Under the pieces are notes generated by a model. It ran no database searches, was not told where the DNA came from, and saw only the letters and a list, made by a program, of their open reading frames with translations. Positions 30,544 to 39,029 of a stretch of 64,000 nt of DNA are shown one piece after another. The stretch's first letter is position 1, and the number at the start of each line of letters is the position of its first letter. The DNA is taken from assembly GCF_901827175.1 (NCBI RefSeq), contig NZ_LR594662.1, positions 5,332,001 to 5,396,000 on the forward strand. The letters are read 5' to 3'. This DNA is from Variovorax sp. RA8 (GTDB lineage Bacteria > Pseudomonadota > Gammaproteobacteria > Burkholderiales > Burkholderiaceae_C). The translations under genes were made by a program, and so were the position numbers.

Positions 30544-31020
30544 TCAGGCGCCACGCAATGCCATGCGAATCTCGCGCGCCAGCGCCGCTCGCAACTCCGG
30601 ACGCACATAGCGCCCCACCTTGACCGAACGACCCTGTCCCGAGACCTCGATCAGCGAGCGGTCGCCGAGCTGAGGTTCGACCCGCACCTGGTGCGGCAAG
30701 AATTCGGTGCGCTCGTAGTGCCCACCGTTTTCGAGCTCGACCACCAGCCGACCGCCCTGCAGCGCGATGCGCTCGCCGTCGGCGGCGTGGCGCGCATAGA
30801 GCAGAAAAGCGAAGCCGACCGCGCCCAACTCCAGCCAGGCGAAGGGCAGCACCAGAGGCGCGCCATGCACCCAGAAGATGGTTCCGATGCCCAGCGAGAT
30901 CACGCACAGGGACGCGTAGAGCCAGCCTAGCTGGCTCGGCGTCACCGAGCAGTTACGCTTCAGGAACCAGTGGATGTTCTGGCCTGAGACGGTGGCAAAA
31001 CGAAACACGGAATTCGACAC
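30544..31020 (-). CDS. DUF2244 membrane protein
   Basis: 158-residue protein with two adjacent membrane helices (LYASLCVISLGIGTIFWVHG and VLPFAWLELGAVGFAFLLY) and a C-terminal beta-rich part. It starts with the family motif FLKRNCSVTPSQLGW. DUF2244 genes commonly precede cytochrome oxidase subunit II genes. It lies 64 bases upstream of ctaC and may share its transcript. Function is not established. Confidence 0.82.
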   Translation of the reverse strand: MSNSVFRFATVSGQNIHWFLKRNCSVTPSQLGWLYASLCVISLGIGTIFWVHGAPLVLPFAWLELGAVGFAFLLYARHAADGERIALQGGRLVVELENGGHYERTEFLPHQVRVEPQLGDRSLIEVSGQGRSVKVGRYVRPELRAALAREIRMALRGA

Positions 31021-31203
31021 GGGCGAGCGAGTTCAGCAAATCGGTGCGTCGATCGCCGTCAAACCCATGTCCGACAGGCCTCGATCACGGGACAATACCC
31101 GGAGTTCACGCAACGGCGGATTGTAGCGGGTGAACAGAAGGGGCCATTCGATGGGCCCCATGCTGCGCACCACGGCATTCACCTTCAGGAGCAACCCGGC
31201 GGC
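31021..31203. other. Intergenic region upstream of DUF2244/oxidase operon, with hairpin
   Basis: 183 bases between two minus-strand genes. A hairpin GGGGCCATTCGATGGGCCCC at 31140-31159 could end the upstream methyltransferase transcript, although it lacks a T-run. Towards DUF2244, minus-strand TTGACG (31062-31057) and TACAAT (near 31127) look like isolated promoter elements, but I cannot pair them convincingly. Confidence 0.35.
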
Positions 31204-32154
31204 TCACTGAGTACCTTCGCCTTCGGAGCGGCCGTGCGGCTCAGCCCCCGGCCGTCCGCGCTGGAGCATCGAACGCATCTCGCGCAGCGAGACCGCGCTT
31301 TCGGCCGCCAGGGCCACCCGCGGCGCCGGCTTGAAGGCATGGCCGTAGATGATCTCGAAGGTCAGGGCAATCCGCCCCGCCCCTTCCGCGGACAAGGCCA
31401 CGTCGGGCAGCGCACGGCGCAGTGCGCGATGCCAGGTCCGGCCTCGCAGCCCGGGAAAGCGCGAGCGATGGAGGTTGCGCCCGAGCGTGCGCAGCTCGGC
31501 CAGCGCCGCCTCGGCGCTCGGCCAGGTGAGGACGATGCGCTCCATGTCCATCACCGGCTCCGCGAAGCCTGCGTGGACCAGCATGTCGCCCCAGTCGTGC
31601 ATGTCGGTGAATTCGTGGCTGGCGGGCGGCCAGCCCTGGCGTTCGTGCAGCACGCGCAGTTCGCGCACGGTGTCCGGGCCGAAGCAGGAGAACATCAGGA
31701 AGCCGTCGGTCGCCACCAGACGGTGCCAGCGGGCGATGAGCGCCTGCGGATCGGCCGCCATGTGCAGCGCCATGTTGGCCCACAGCAGGTCCACGCCCTC
31801 CTCGGGCGGCGCGTCGAAGCTCGGCCGGGCGCCCTGCCAGCGCCGCGCGCTCCACCAGGGCGCGGCGAGCGCCGCGCGGGTGGGCGCGAGCAGCGTCGGC
31901 TCCGGCTCGATCACGAAGGCGGCGGCGTCACGGTAGCGGTGCGCGAGCAATGCATGCGACTCCAGCCCGCCGCGCAACGGGGACCAGTCGGCCCAGTGGC
32001 GCGGCTGCGCCTTGATCCACTGGAGACGGTCCTCCATGCGGCGGCCGATCTCCTCGTGCAGCCAGGGCGAACCGCCGGCGGGCGCCAGACGGCCCCAGCG
32101 TGCGGCGGCCGCGGCATCGATGGTCGGCGGTCGCTGTGGGGGGGTGATGTCCAT
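31204..32154 (-). CDS. Class I SAM-dependent methyltransferase, BioC-like
   Basis: 316-residue protein resembling the malonyl-ACP methyltransferase BioC group found next to comF in Burkholderiales. It has LHEEIGRRMEDRLQWIKAQP near the start, DLLWANMALHMAADP (post-II motif region) and FLMFSCFGPDTVREL. The canonical glycine-rich motif I is poorly conserved (AFVIEPEPTLL), so activity is uncertain. Starts at 32178 or TTG 32184 are possible but would overlap comF. I chose ATG 32154 because the sequence before it is not conserved-looking. Confidence 0.75.
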   Translation of the reverse strand: MDITPPQRPPTIDAAAAARWGRLAPAGGSPWLHEEIGRRMEDRLQWIKAQPRHWADWSPLRGGLESHALLAHRYRDAAAFVIEPEPTLLAPTRAALAAPWWSARRWQGARPSFDAPPEEGVDLLWANMALHMAADPQALIARWHRLVATDGFLMFSCFGPDTVRELRVLHERQGWPPASHEFTDMHDWGDMLVHAGFAEPVMDMERIVLTWPSAEAALAELRTLGRNLHRSRFPGLRGRTWHRALRRALPDVALSAEGAGRIALTFEIIYGHAFKPAPRVALAAESAVSLREMRSMLQRGRPGAEPHGRSEGEGTQ

Positions 32155-32176
32155 CGGGCGCTCAGTATATTGAGGC

Positions 32177-32911
32177 ATGTCCAACCCTTGGCGCGAGCGC
32201 CCTTCTCGGCTCTCCTCCCTGCTCTCCTCCGTGCTCGAGCGCGTGCCGAGCCAGTGCGCGGTGTGCCGCGCCTGGCCCTCGCGTCCCGTGTGCGATGCCT
32301 GCGTGACGCGCTTCGCCCCGCCCGCCTCGCGCTGCGTCAGCTGTGCCCTGCCGGTGCCGCCGGGCGTGGCCCGGTGCGGCGAGTGCCTCGCCCATCCGCC
32401 CCCGCTGGACGCCTGCCTGGCGGCCTGCGCCTATGCCTGGCCCTGGCCCGACTGCATCGCGCAGTTCAAGTTCCAGGGCCGCGCGGGCTGGGCCGCACCG
32501 CTGGCGACCCTGCTGCGAAGCGCCCCCTGGGTCGAGCCGGCCCTGGAGCAGGCCGACCTGGTGCTGCCGATGCCGCTGGCGAAAAGCCGGCTGCGCGAGC
32601 GCGGCTTCAACCAGGCGCACGAGCTGGCGCGCCGGCTGGCCCCGCAGAAAACCGATCCAGGGCTGCTGTTGCGCACACGGGAAACGCCGCCGCAAAGCGG
32701 CCTCGCGCGCGCCGATCGCTTGCGCAACCTGCGTGGCGCCTTCGCGCTCGAGCCGCTGCGCGCAGAGGCCGTGCGCGCGCGGCGAGTCGTGCTGGTGGAC
32801 GATGTCATGACCAGCGGCGCATCGCTGTTCTCGGCGGCGCAGGTGCTGCGCACCGGCGGGGCCGCACAGGTCACCGCGATCGTGCTGGCAAGGACCGATC
32901 CGCCGTCTTGA
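32177..32911 (+). CDS. ComF family phosphoribosyltransferase-like protein
   Basis: 244 residues with an N-terminal zinc-finger-like region (CAVC, CDAC, CVSC, CGEC pairs) and a C-terminal PRTase domain with the PRPP loop [13 protein letters not shown]. ComF homologues support natural transformation in some bacteria, and in others they take part in purine/nucleobase handling. The gene is divergent from the BioC-like gene with start codons 22 bases apart, and is followed 13 bases later by trmL. Confidence 0.88.
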   Translation: MSNPWRERPSRLSSLLSSVLERVPSQCAVCRAWPSRPVCDACVTRFAPPASRCVSCALPVPPGVARCGECLAHPPPLDACLAACAYAWPWPDCIAQFKFQGRAGWAAPLATLLRSAPWVEPALEQADLVLPMPLAKSRLRERGFNQAHELARRLAPQKTDPGLLLRTRETPPQSGLARADRLRNLRGAFALEPLRAEAVRARRVVLVDDVMTSGASLFSAAQVLRTGGAAQVTAIVLARTDPPS

Positions 32912-32924
32912 AGAGAATCGGCCC

Positions 32925-33386
32925 ATGTTCCACATCGTCCTGGTCGAACCCGAGATACCGCCCAACACCGGCAACGTGATCCGGCTGGCCGCCAACACCG
33001 GCTGCACCCTGCACCTGGTCGAGCCGCTGGGTTTCTCGATGGACGACCGGCTGCTGCGGCGCGCTGGCCTCGACTACCACGAGTACGCCGAGGTTCGGCG
33101 CCATGCCGGCTGGGAGGCGCTGCTGTCGGCCGAGCAGCCCGCGCCGGAGCGGCTGTTCGCGCTCACGACGCGGGGCACGCGCGCTGTCCACGAAGTCGGG
33201 TTCCGCCCCGGCGACTGGCTGGTCTTCGGCTCGGAGACGCGCGGCCTCGCGCCGGAACTGCGCGAGCGCTTCCCGGCGCCGCAGCGCCTGCGCCTGCCGA
33301 TGCGCGAAGGCCAGCGCAGCCTGAACCTGTCGAACGCGGTGGCGGTGACGGTGTTCGAGGCCTGGCGGCAGAACGGCTTCGCCTGA
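32925..33386 (+). CDS. trmL: tRNA (cytidine/uridine-34 2'-O)-methyltransferase
   Basis: SPOUT-class enzyme methylating the wobble nucleotide ribose of tRNA-Leu isoacceptors. The 153 residues begin [20 protein letters not shown], the family hallmark, then [11 protein letters not shown] and [16 protein letters not shown] (the trefoil knot SAM-binding motifs). Length is normal. It follows comF closely on the same strand. Confidence 0.94.
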   Translation: MFHIVLVEPEIPPNTGNVIRLAANTGCTLHLVEPLGFSMDDRLLRRAGLDYHEYAEVRRHAGWEALLSAEQPAPERLFALTTRGTRAVHEVGFRPGDWLVFGSETRGLAPELRERFPAPQRLRLPMREGQRSLNLSNAVAVTVFEAWRQNGFA

Positions 33387-33409
33387 GGAGCCCGGTTGCC
33401 GCGCCGCCC

Positions 33410-33868
33410 TCAGCGGAAGCGGCGCACCACCGATTCGGCGACGCAGGCCGGCTTGGGCGCGCCCTCGAGCTCGATGGTGGTCTCCCAGACCATCTGGACG
33501 CCCTCGCCCGCGATCGGCTCGCAGCTCAGCAGCTTCATGCGCCCACGCAGCCGGCCGCCGACCGGTACCGGCGTCATGAAGCGCACGCGGTTGAGCCCGT
33601 AGTTCACGCCCATGCGCGACTCGACCACCTCGAAGGCCGACTCGTAGAAGCGCGGCAGCAGCGACAGCGTCAGGAACCCGTGCGCGATCGGCGCGCCGAA
33701 GGGCCCGGCCTTGGCGCGTTCCACATCGACGTGGATCCACTGGTGGTCGCCGGTGGCCTCGGCGAACTGGTTGACCTGCTCCTGCGTGACCGTGATCCAG
33801 TCGCTCACCGCGACTTCCTGGCCGACGCAAGCGGCGAGGTCCTGCAGGGTCTGGAATGTCTTCTTCAT
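33410..33868 (-). CDS. MaoC family (R)-specific enoyl-CoA hydratase-like dehydratase
   Basis: 152-residue single hot-dog protein. The hydratase motif is present: FAEATGDHQWIHVDVERA (Asp/His dyad) and GPFGAPIAHGFLTLSL. Single-domain MaoC proteins hydrate trans-2-enoyl-CoA to (R)-3-hydroxyacyl-CoA and can feed PHA synthesis, but many have other roles. It is convergent with trmL and isolated from the pha genes. Confidence 0.85.
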   Translation of the reverse strand: MKKTFQTLQDLAACVGQEVAVSDWITVTQEQVNQFAEATGDHQWIHVDVERAKAGPFGAPIAHGFLTLSLLPRFYESAFEVVESRMGVNYGLNRVRFMTPVPVGGRLRGRMKLLSCEPIAGEGVQMVWETTIELEGAPKPACVAESVVRRFR

Positions 33869-33918
33869 GCTCTCACTCTATCTGGCCAGCGCTTGCGTCG
33901 CTGTAGCCGGCGTGACAG

Positions 33919-34012
33919 TTCGGGGAACACCGCGGAACCGGCTTCGCCGGCCGCTGGTGTTGCTCCCGGTAGGGGGTGGGCGGCTACACGAAGTGAGCCA
34001 ACCTGGGGGAGA
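33919..34012 (-). repeat. Dispersed extragenic hairpin repeat, copy 2
   Basis: Inverted-orientation copy of the repeat at 6546-6628. Read on the minus strand it carries CAACACCAGCGGCCGGCGAA and the GCCGGTTCCGCGG hairpin, differing from copy 1 at only a few of about 50 positions. It extends further (to the CTCCCCCAGGTTGGCTCAC segment), so it seems the more complete unit. It lies between the ParA-like gene and the MaoC gene and contains no ORF. Confidence 0.72.
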
Positions 34013-34013
34013 G

Positions 34014-34634
34014 CTAAGCCTCCAGCCACTGGCGGATGGGCTCCCACTGCTCCAGGTCGCGCTGCACCCGGCCCGGCGCGATGTCATAGAGCGTGAGCCC
34101 GCGCGCCGCCAGCTGCACGTAGTTCTGCGTGTCGCGCAGCTCGCCGAGCACCGGCACGCCCAGCCCGGCGACGAACTCCCGCAGGCGCTCGGCCGCCAGC
34201 GTGCGGCCGTCGACGCGCATGCCGACCACGCCGACCTGCGTCTTGCCGACATGGCGATTGGCCAGCAGCTTGTCCAGGAAGTCGCGCGTGGCATATATGT
34301 CGAAGATGCTGGGCTGCAGCGGCACGAGCACCTTGTCGGCCATCGGCACCACCTCTTTGAGCCGCGCCCCATGCAGGCCCGCCGGCGTGTCGATCACCGC
34401 GTGCGTGGTGCCGCGCGGCGGCCGCACCACCGCGCCGTCTTCCGAAGCCTCCCAGCTCCTGATCTCGCGCGCCGCCGGCGTGCGCAGGCCGAGCCACAGC
34501 CGGGAGGACTGCTGCCGGTCGATGTCACCCAGCATCACCGCATGGCCGCGGCTCGCGAAATAGCCCGCAATGTTGGTTGCGAGCGTGGATTTGCCGACCC
34601 CACCCTTGGGGTTGGCGACCAGGACCACCGGCAT
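34014..34634 (-). CDS. Orphan ParA/MinD-like ATPase
   Basis: 206-residue P-loop ATPase with a deviant Walker A PKGGVGKSTLATN at the N terminus, DIDRQQSSRLW (Walker A' region) and VIDTPAGLHG (Walker B). No ParB or parS partner is adjacent. Stand-alone ParA proteins often position protein complexes such as chemoreceptor clusters, carboxysomes or PHB granules, but nothing here identifies the cargo. The ATG at 34634 is supported by GGAAGGAGCC just upstream. A longer frame to 34754 is unlikely. Confidence 0.85.
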   Translation of the reverse strand: MPVVLVANPKGGVGKSTLATNIAGYFASRGHAVMLGDIDRQQSSRLWLGLRTPAAREIRSWEASEDGAVVRPPRGTTHAVIDTPAGLHGARLKEVVPMADKVLVPLQPSIFDIYATRDFLDKLLANRHVGKTQVGVVGMRVDGRTLAAERLREFVAGLGVPVLGELRDTQNYVQLAARGLTLYDIAPGRVQRDLEQWEPIRQWLEA

Positions 34635-34717
34635 GACAGGCTCCTTCCGGGCTGAAGAGACAGGCGCCATGGTAGCCGCGCCCGCCGGCCGTCCGAGTTG
34701 CGCTATGTTCGCGCACC

Positions 34718-35362
34718 ATGACCACGACAACACCAAGCCCGGCCCGTTCCGCACGCGGAATCTACCTGCTCGCCGCCCATCCCCATTGGCGCGATTCGCG
34801 CGTCAACTGGCAGTTGCTGCAGGCGGCCCGCAGCCTACCCGGCGTCGACGTCAACGACCTCTATTCCAGCTACCCCGACTACGCGATCGACGTCCAGGCC
34901 GAGCAGGCCCGCCTGGCCCGCGCCGAGTTGCTGGTGCTCCTGCACCCGATCCAGTGGTATTCGATGCCGGCGCTGCAGAAGCTCTGGCTCGACGATGTGC
35001 TGAGCTACGGCTGGGCCTACGGCGGCGGCGGCATGGCGCTGCAGGGCAAGGACTGCTGGCTGGTGGCCACCACCGGCGGGCCCGAGCACAGCTACCACCC
35101 GCAGAGCTACAACCGCTACTTCTTCGACGCCTTCCTGCCGCCCTACGAGCAGACCGCCGCCCTCTGCGGCATGCGCTTCCTGCCGCCGCTGCTGTTCCAC
35201 GGCGCGCGCAGCGCCAGCCCCGAGATGCTCGCGGCGCACATCGATGTCTTCAGGCAGCGCCTCTCGAGCTACCCCGACTGGCCGGAGATGGAGGACATCC
35301 CCGAATGCGCCGCCTGCGAAGTCCCGGCCACTGACCGGCCGCTGGAACACGAGGAGGCCTGA
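34718..35362 (+). CDS. KefF-like NAD(P)H:quinone oxidoreductase (flavodoxin fold)
   Basis: 214-residue FMN protein of the NQO/KefF family. It has HPHWRDSRVNWQLLQAAR near the N terminus, LVLLHPIQWYSMPALQKLW and the WLVATTGGPEHSY motif. In E. coli such proteins are the regulatory subunit of glutathione-gated K+ efflux systems. The stop overlaps the start of the antiporter gene by one base (TGATG), so the two are an operon and probably a complex. Confidence 0.88.
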   Translation: MTTTTPSPARSARGIYLLAAHPHWRDSRVNWQLLQAARSLPGVDVNDLYSSYPDYAIDVQAEQARLARAELLVLLHPIQWYSMPALQKLWLDDVLSYGWAYGGGGMALQGKDCWLVATTGGPEHSYHPQSYNRYFFDAFLPPYEQTAALCGMRFLPPLLFHGARSASPEMLAAHIDVFRQRLSSYPDWPEMEDIPECAACEVPATDRPLEHEEA

Positions 35363-37212
35363 TGGAACACGCACCGGTCTGGCTCGTCAATTCGCTGATC
35401 TACCTGGGCGCCGCCGTGCTGGTGGTGCCGCTGTCGAAGGCGCTCGGCCTCGGCTCGATCATCGGCTATCTCGCGGCCGGCATCGTCATCGGCCCCTGGG
35501 GTCTGGGCCTGGTGACCAACGTCACGGACATCCTGCATTTCGCCGAGTTCGGCGTGGTGCTGATGCTGTTCCTGGTCGGCCTCGAGCTGGAGCCCAAGCG
35601 CCTGTGGAGCCTGCGCCGGCCGATCTTCGGCTGGGGCACCGCGCAGGTCGTCGCGTGCGCGGCCGTGCTCTTCCTGGCCGGCTGGGCGGGCGGCGCGAGC
35701 TGGCGCGTGGCCCTGGTCGCGGCGCTGGGCCTGGCGCTGTCCTCGACCGCCATTGCGCTGCAGGTGCTGGGCGAACGCAACCTGCTGCCGACGCCGAGCG
35801 GCCAGGCCGGCTTCTCGATCCTGCTGTTCCAGGACGTGGCGGCGATCCCGATCCTAGCGCTCCTGCCCCTGCTGGCAGTGGGCTCCGAGACCGCGCCGGC
35901 CCTCACCGGCGCCGACCGCGCGCTGGAGGGCCTGAAGATCGTCGCGGTCGTCGGCGGCATCGTGCTGGGCGGCCGGCTGGTGCTGCGCCCGCTGCTGCGC
36001 TGGATCGCGCGCAGCGACACGCCCGAGATCTTCACCGCCGCCTCGCTGCTGCTGGTGGTGGCGATCGCCGCGCTGATGCAGTTCGCCGGCCTGTCGATGG
36101 CACTGGGCGCCTTCCTCGCCGGCGTGCTGCTGGCCGAGAGCGAGTACCGGCGCGAGCTGGAAACCGACATCGAGCCTTTCAAGGGCCTGCTGCTGGGTCT
36201 CTTCTTCATCGCGGTCGGCATGAGCATCGACTTCGCCGTGCTGCTGGACCAGCCAGGGCTGATGGCGCTGGTCGTCGTCGGCTTCATGCTGCTGAAGACC
36301 GTCGTGATCTTCACGCTCGCGAAGCTGATGGGACTGCCCTACCAGCAGCGGCCGGTGTTCACGCTTTTGCTGGCGCAGGGCGGCGAGTTCGCCTTCGTCG
36401 TCTTCCAGGCGGCCGGCCCGCAGGTCCTGCCGGCCGGCGTGGCTTCCTTCCTGATCGGCGCCGTGGCCTTGTCGATGCTGCTGTCGCCGCTGCTGCTGGT
36501 GGCGCTCGACAAGTGGGTGCTGCCGCGCTACAGCGACAGGGCGCCCGTCACGATGGAAGAGATCTCCGAGCAGCAGGATGCCAAGGTGCTGATCTGCGGC
36601 TTCGGGCGCTACGGCCAGATCCTGGGGCGCATGCTCAGCGCCCAGGGCCTGAAGCTGACCGTGCTGGACCACGACCCCGACACCATCGAGAGCCTGCGCG
36701 AGCTCGGCTTCCGCGTCTTCTACGGCGACGCCACCCGGCTCGACCTGCTGCGCACCGCCGGCGCCGGCACGGCCAAGGTGCTGGTGGTGGCGGTGGACGG
36801 CGTGGAGCAGTCGCTCGCCATCGTCGACATGGCGCGCGAGCATTTTCCCAACGCGCGCATCATCGCCCGCGCCCGCAACGTGGGCCATCTCTACCAGTTG
36901 CTGGACCGCAAGGTGGAATTCGTCGAGCGCGAGCTTTTCGAGTCCTCGCTGCGCAGCGCCCGCTCGGCGCTGGAAGGATTGGGCTGGCCGGCATACGAGG
37001 CGCGCGAGGCGGCGATGCGCTTCCGCCGCCGCAACATCGAGCTCATGCATGAGCTCTATCCGCACTACAAGGACCGCGCCAAGCTGATCGCGGTCTCGAA
37101 GGAAGGGCGCCAGCAGTTCCAGGAGCAGATCGCGCGCGAACGCGAGGAGCGCAAGCAGCGCTCGGGTCAGGACTGGAACCGGGCGACGGAAAAGGAGGAG
37201 CCCGTTCCGTGA
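35362..37212 (+). CDS. Glutathione-regulated K+/H+ efflux antiporter (KefB/KefC type)
   Basis: 616-residue CPA2 antiporter that acidifies the cytoplasm during electrophile stress. About twelve membrane helices cover residues 1-385, including FLVGLELEPKRLW and LLFQDVAAIPILALLPLL (Q-D in the transport core). A C-terminal KTN/RCK domain begins near residue 408 with VLICGFGRYGQILG and GDATRLDLLRTAG. It ends in a charged tail. Pairing with the KefF-like gene supports the assignment over a generic Na+/H+ antiporter. I cannot separate KefB from KefC. Confidence 0.88.
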   Translation: MEHAPVWLVNSLIYLGAAVLVVPLSKALGLGSIIGYLAAGIVIGPWGLGLVTNVTDILHFAEFGVVLMLFLVGLELEPKRLWSLRRPIFGWGTAQVVACAAVLFLAGWAGGASWRVALVAALGLALSSTAIALQVLGERNLLPTPSGQAGFSILLFQDVAAIPILALLPLLAVGSETAPALTGADRALEGLKIVAVVGGIVLGGRLVLRPLLRWIARSDTPEIFTAASLLLVVAIAALMQFAGLSMALGAFLAGVLLAESEYRRELETDIEPFKGLLLGLFFIAVGMSIDFAVLLDQPGLMALVVVGFMLLKTVVIFTLAKLMGLPYQQRPVFTLLLAQGGEFAFVVFQAAGPQVLPAGVASFLIGAVALSMLLSPLLLVALDKWVLPRYSDRAPVTMEEISEQQDAKVLICGFGRYGQILGRMLSAQGLKLTVLDHDPDTIESLRELGFRVFYGDATRLDLLRTAGAGTAKVLVVAVDGVEQSLAIVDMAREHFPNARIIARARNVGHLYQLLDRKVEFVERELFESSLRSARSALEGLGWPAYEAREAAMRFRRRNIELMHELYPHYKDRAKLIAVSKEGRQQFQEQIAREREERKQRSGQDWNRATEKEEPVP

Positions 37213-37268
37213 AGAATCTCAGCCGGTGCGATCAGCACTGAAAGCAGACATTCGGACCTTCGGCACCC

Positions 37269-38135
37269 TCAAGCGTCGAGCTTCAGCAGCCGCACCGCAT
37301 TGCCCTTGAGGATGCCGGGCATCACCTCCGGCTTGAAGCCGGCCTCCTCGAAGTCCTTCATCCACCGGTCGGGCGTGATCAGCGGATAGTCGCTGCCAAA
37401 AAGGATGCGGTCCTTCAGCAGCGTGTTGGCATACTGCACCAGTTGCTTCGGGAAGTACTTCGGGCTCCAGCCCGAGAGGTCGATCCAGACGTTGGGCTTG
37501 TGCGTCGCCACGCTGAGCGCTTCGTCCTGCCAGGGGAAGCTGGGATGCGCCATGATGATCTGCATGTCGGGGAAATCGATGGCCACGTCGTCCAGGTGCA
37601 TCGGGTTGCTGTATTCCAGCCTGAGGCCGCCGCCGCAGCGCATGCCCGAGCCGATGCCGCTGTGGCCCGTGTGGAACACCGCCGGCAGCCCGTGCTCGGC
37701 GATCACCTCGTAGATCGGCCAGGCCATCCGGTCGTAGGGGTGGTAGCCCTGCACCGTCGGATGGAACTTGAAGCCCTTGACGCCATGCTCCTCGATCAGG
37801 CGCCTCGCTTCGCGCGCGCCCATCTTCCCCTTGTGCGGATCGATGCTGGCGAAGGCAATCATGATGTCGCTGTTCTTCTGCGCCGCCTCGGCGATCTCCT
37901 CGTTCGGGATGCGGCGCCGGCCGAGGTTCGACTCGGCGTCGACCATGAACATCACCAGGCCGATCTTCCGCTCGCGGTAGTAATCGATGCTCTCCTGGAT
38001 GGTCGGGCGCCGGCTCGACCGGAAATACTTGTCGGCCGCGCGGTCGTACTCCTCGCCGTAATTGTCGAAAGGATTCCAGCAGCTCACCTCGGCGTGCGTG
38101 TGGGTGTCGATCGCGATCAGGTTGCGGTGGTCCAT
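37269..38135 (-). CDS. Amidohydrolase-2 family protein (ACMSD / resorcylate decarboxylase-like)
   Basis: 288-residue TIM-barrel metal enzyme. It has the HxH motif in IDTHTHAEV near the N terminus, the FKFHPTVQGYHPYD segment, VFHTGHSGIGSG, MAHPSFPW and the catalytic Asp in LFGSDYPLITP. The family includes non-oxidative decarboxylases and hydrolases of aromatic or dicarboxylic intermediates. It is divergent from the crotonase-fcs operon with a palindromic site between them, so it probably serves the same hydroxycinnamate cluster. Exact reaction unknown. Confidence 0.85.
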   Translation of the reverse strand: MDHRNLIAIDTHTHAEVSCWNPFDNYGEEYDRAADKYFRSSRRPTIQESIDYYRERKIGLVMFMVDAESNLGRRRIPNEEIAEAAQKNSDIMIAFASIDPHKGKMGAREARRLIEEHGVKGFKFHPTVQGYHPYDRMAWPIYEVIAEHGLPAVFHTGHSGIGSGMRCGGGLRLEYSNPMHLDDVAIDFPDMQIIMAHPSFPWQDEALSVATHKPNVWIDLSGWSPKYFPKQLVQYANTLLKDRILFGSDYPLITPDRWMKDFEEAGFKPEVMPGILKGNAVRLLKLDA

Positions 38136-38208
38136 GAGGCTTGTCTCCAGGCTGTGCAGCGACTAAGGGTAAATCCGGGTGCCGAGCCTGTCGACTCGGC
38201 TTGAATTA

Positions 38209-38223
38209 GTTATTTCCAATAAC
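38209..38223. promoter_or_regulatory. Palindromic operator candidate in the divergent amidohydrolase/crotonase promoter
   Basis: GTTATT-TCC-AATAAC, a perfect 6-base inverted repeat in an AT-rich stretch that stands out in this GC-rich DNA. Its position between divergent genes and its shape suit a dimeric winged-helix repressor. The MarR regulator at the end of the same cluster is the obvious candidate. A second inverted repeat, GCCGAG-N8-CTCGGC, lies at 38181-38200. Confidence 0.5.
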
Positions 38224-38252
38224 CATAATCGATCATGAAAGGGAGCGCAACC

Positions 38253-39029
38253 ATGACCACCACCACAGACCTGCAACTCGAGCTGCGCGACGAGATCGCC
38301 ATCATCCGCCTGACGCGCGCCGCCAAGCGCAACGCATTGTCAGATTCCCTCATCCTCGCCCTGCGCGACACCTTCCAGAACCTGCCTTCCACCGTGCGCG
38401 CGGCGGTGATCGACGGCGACGGCCCGCACTTCTGCGCCGGCCTCGATCTTTCCGAGCTGAAGGAGCGCGACGCCGGGCAGGGCATGCAGCACTCGCGCCT
38501 CTGGCACGCGGCCCTCGATGTCGTGCAAGGCGGGCCGGTGCCGGTGATCGCGGCGCTGCACGGCGCGGTGGTCGGCGGCGGACTCGAGCTCGCAAGCGCC
38601 TGCCACATCCGCGTGGCCGACACCACCACCTTCTATGCCCTGCCCGAGGGCTCGCGCGGCATCTTCGTCGGCGGCGGCGGCTCGGTGCGCATCCCCAAGC
38701 TGATCGGCACCGCACGCATGATGGACATGATGATGACCGGCCGCGTCTACGACGCCGAGTCGGGCGAGCGCGCCGGCTTCGCGCAGTACCTGGTGGCGGA
38801 AGGCGGCTCCTTCGAGAAGGCGTTGGAGCTCGCCCGCAAGGTGGCCGGCAACGCGCCGCTCACCAACTACGCGCTGATGCACGCGCTGCCGCGCATCAGC
38901 GAGCAGCCGGCGGACCACGGCTTCTTCACCGAGGCGCTGATCTCCGGCATCGTCCAGAGCGCGCCGGAGGCCAAGGAGCGCGTGCGCGCGTTCCTCGAAG
39001 GCCGTGCCGGCAAGGTGACGAAGGAATGA
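38253..39029 (+). CDS. Crotonase family enoyl-CoA hydratase/lyase (possible feruloyl-CoA hydratase)
   Basis: 258-residue crotonase. The CoA-oxyanion loop is FCAGLDLSELKE, followed by GAVVGGGLELASACHIRVAD. The general acid/base Glu132 is in LPEGSRGIFVGGGGS. Next to a feruloyl-CoA synthase-like gene it could hydrate, or hydrate and cleave, feruloyl-CoA. The start at 38253 has AAAGGGAG 8 bases upstream; an earlier ATG at 38235 lacks one. The stop overlaps the next gene (ATGA). Confidence 0.85.
   Translation: MTTTTDLQLELRDEIAIIRLTRAAKRNALSDSLILALRDTFQNLPSTVRAAVIDGDGPHFCAGLDLSELKERDAGQGMQHSRLWHAALDVVQGGPVPVIAALHGAVVGGGLELASACHIRVADTTTFYALPEGSRGIFVGGGGSVRIPKLIGTARMMDMMMTGRVYDAESGERAGFAQYLVAEGGSFEKALELARKVAGNAPLTNYALMHALPRISEQPADHGFFTEALISGIVQSAPEAKERVRAFLEGRAGKVTKE

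Noticed and set aside
31140..31159. Hairpin GGGGCC...GGCCCC as a Rho-independent terminator
   Set aside because: A strong stem but no T-run on either strand, so I only mention it in the intergenic entry.
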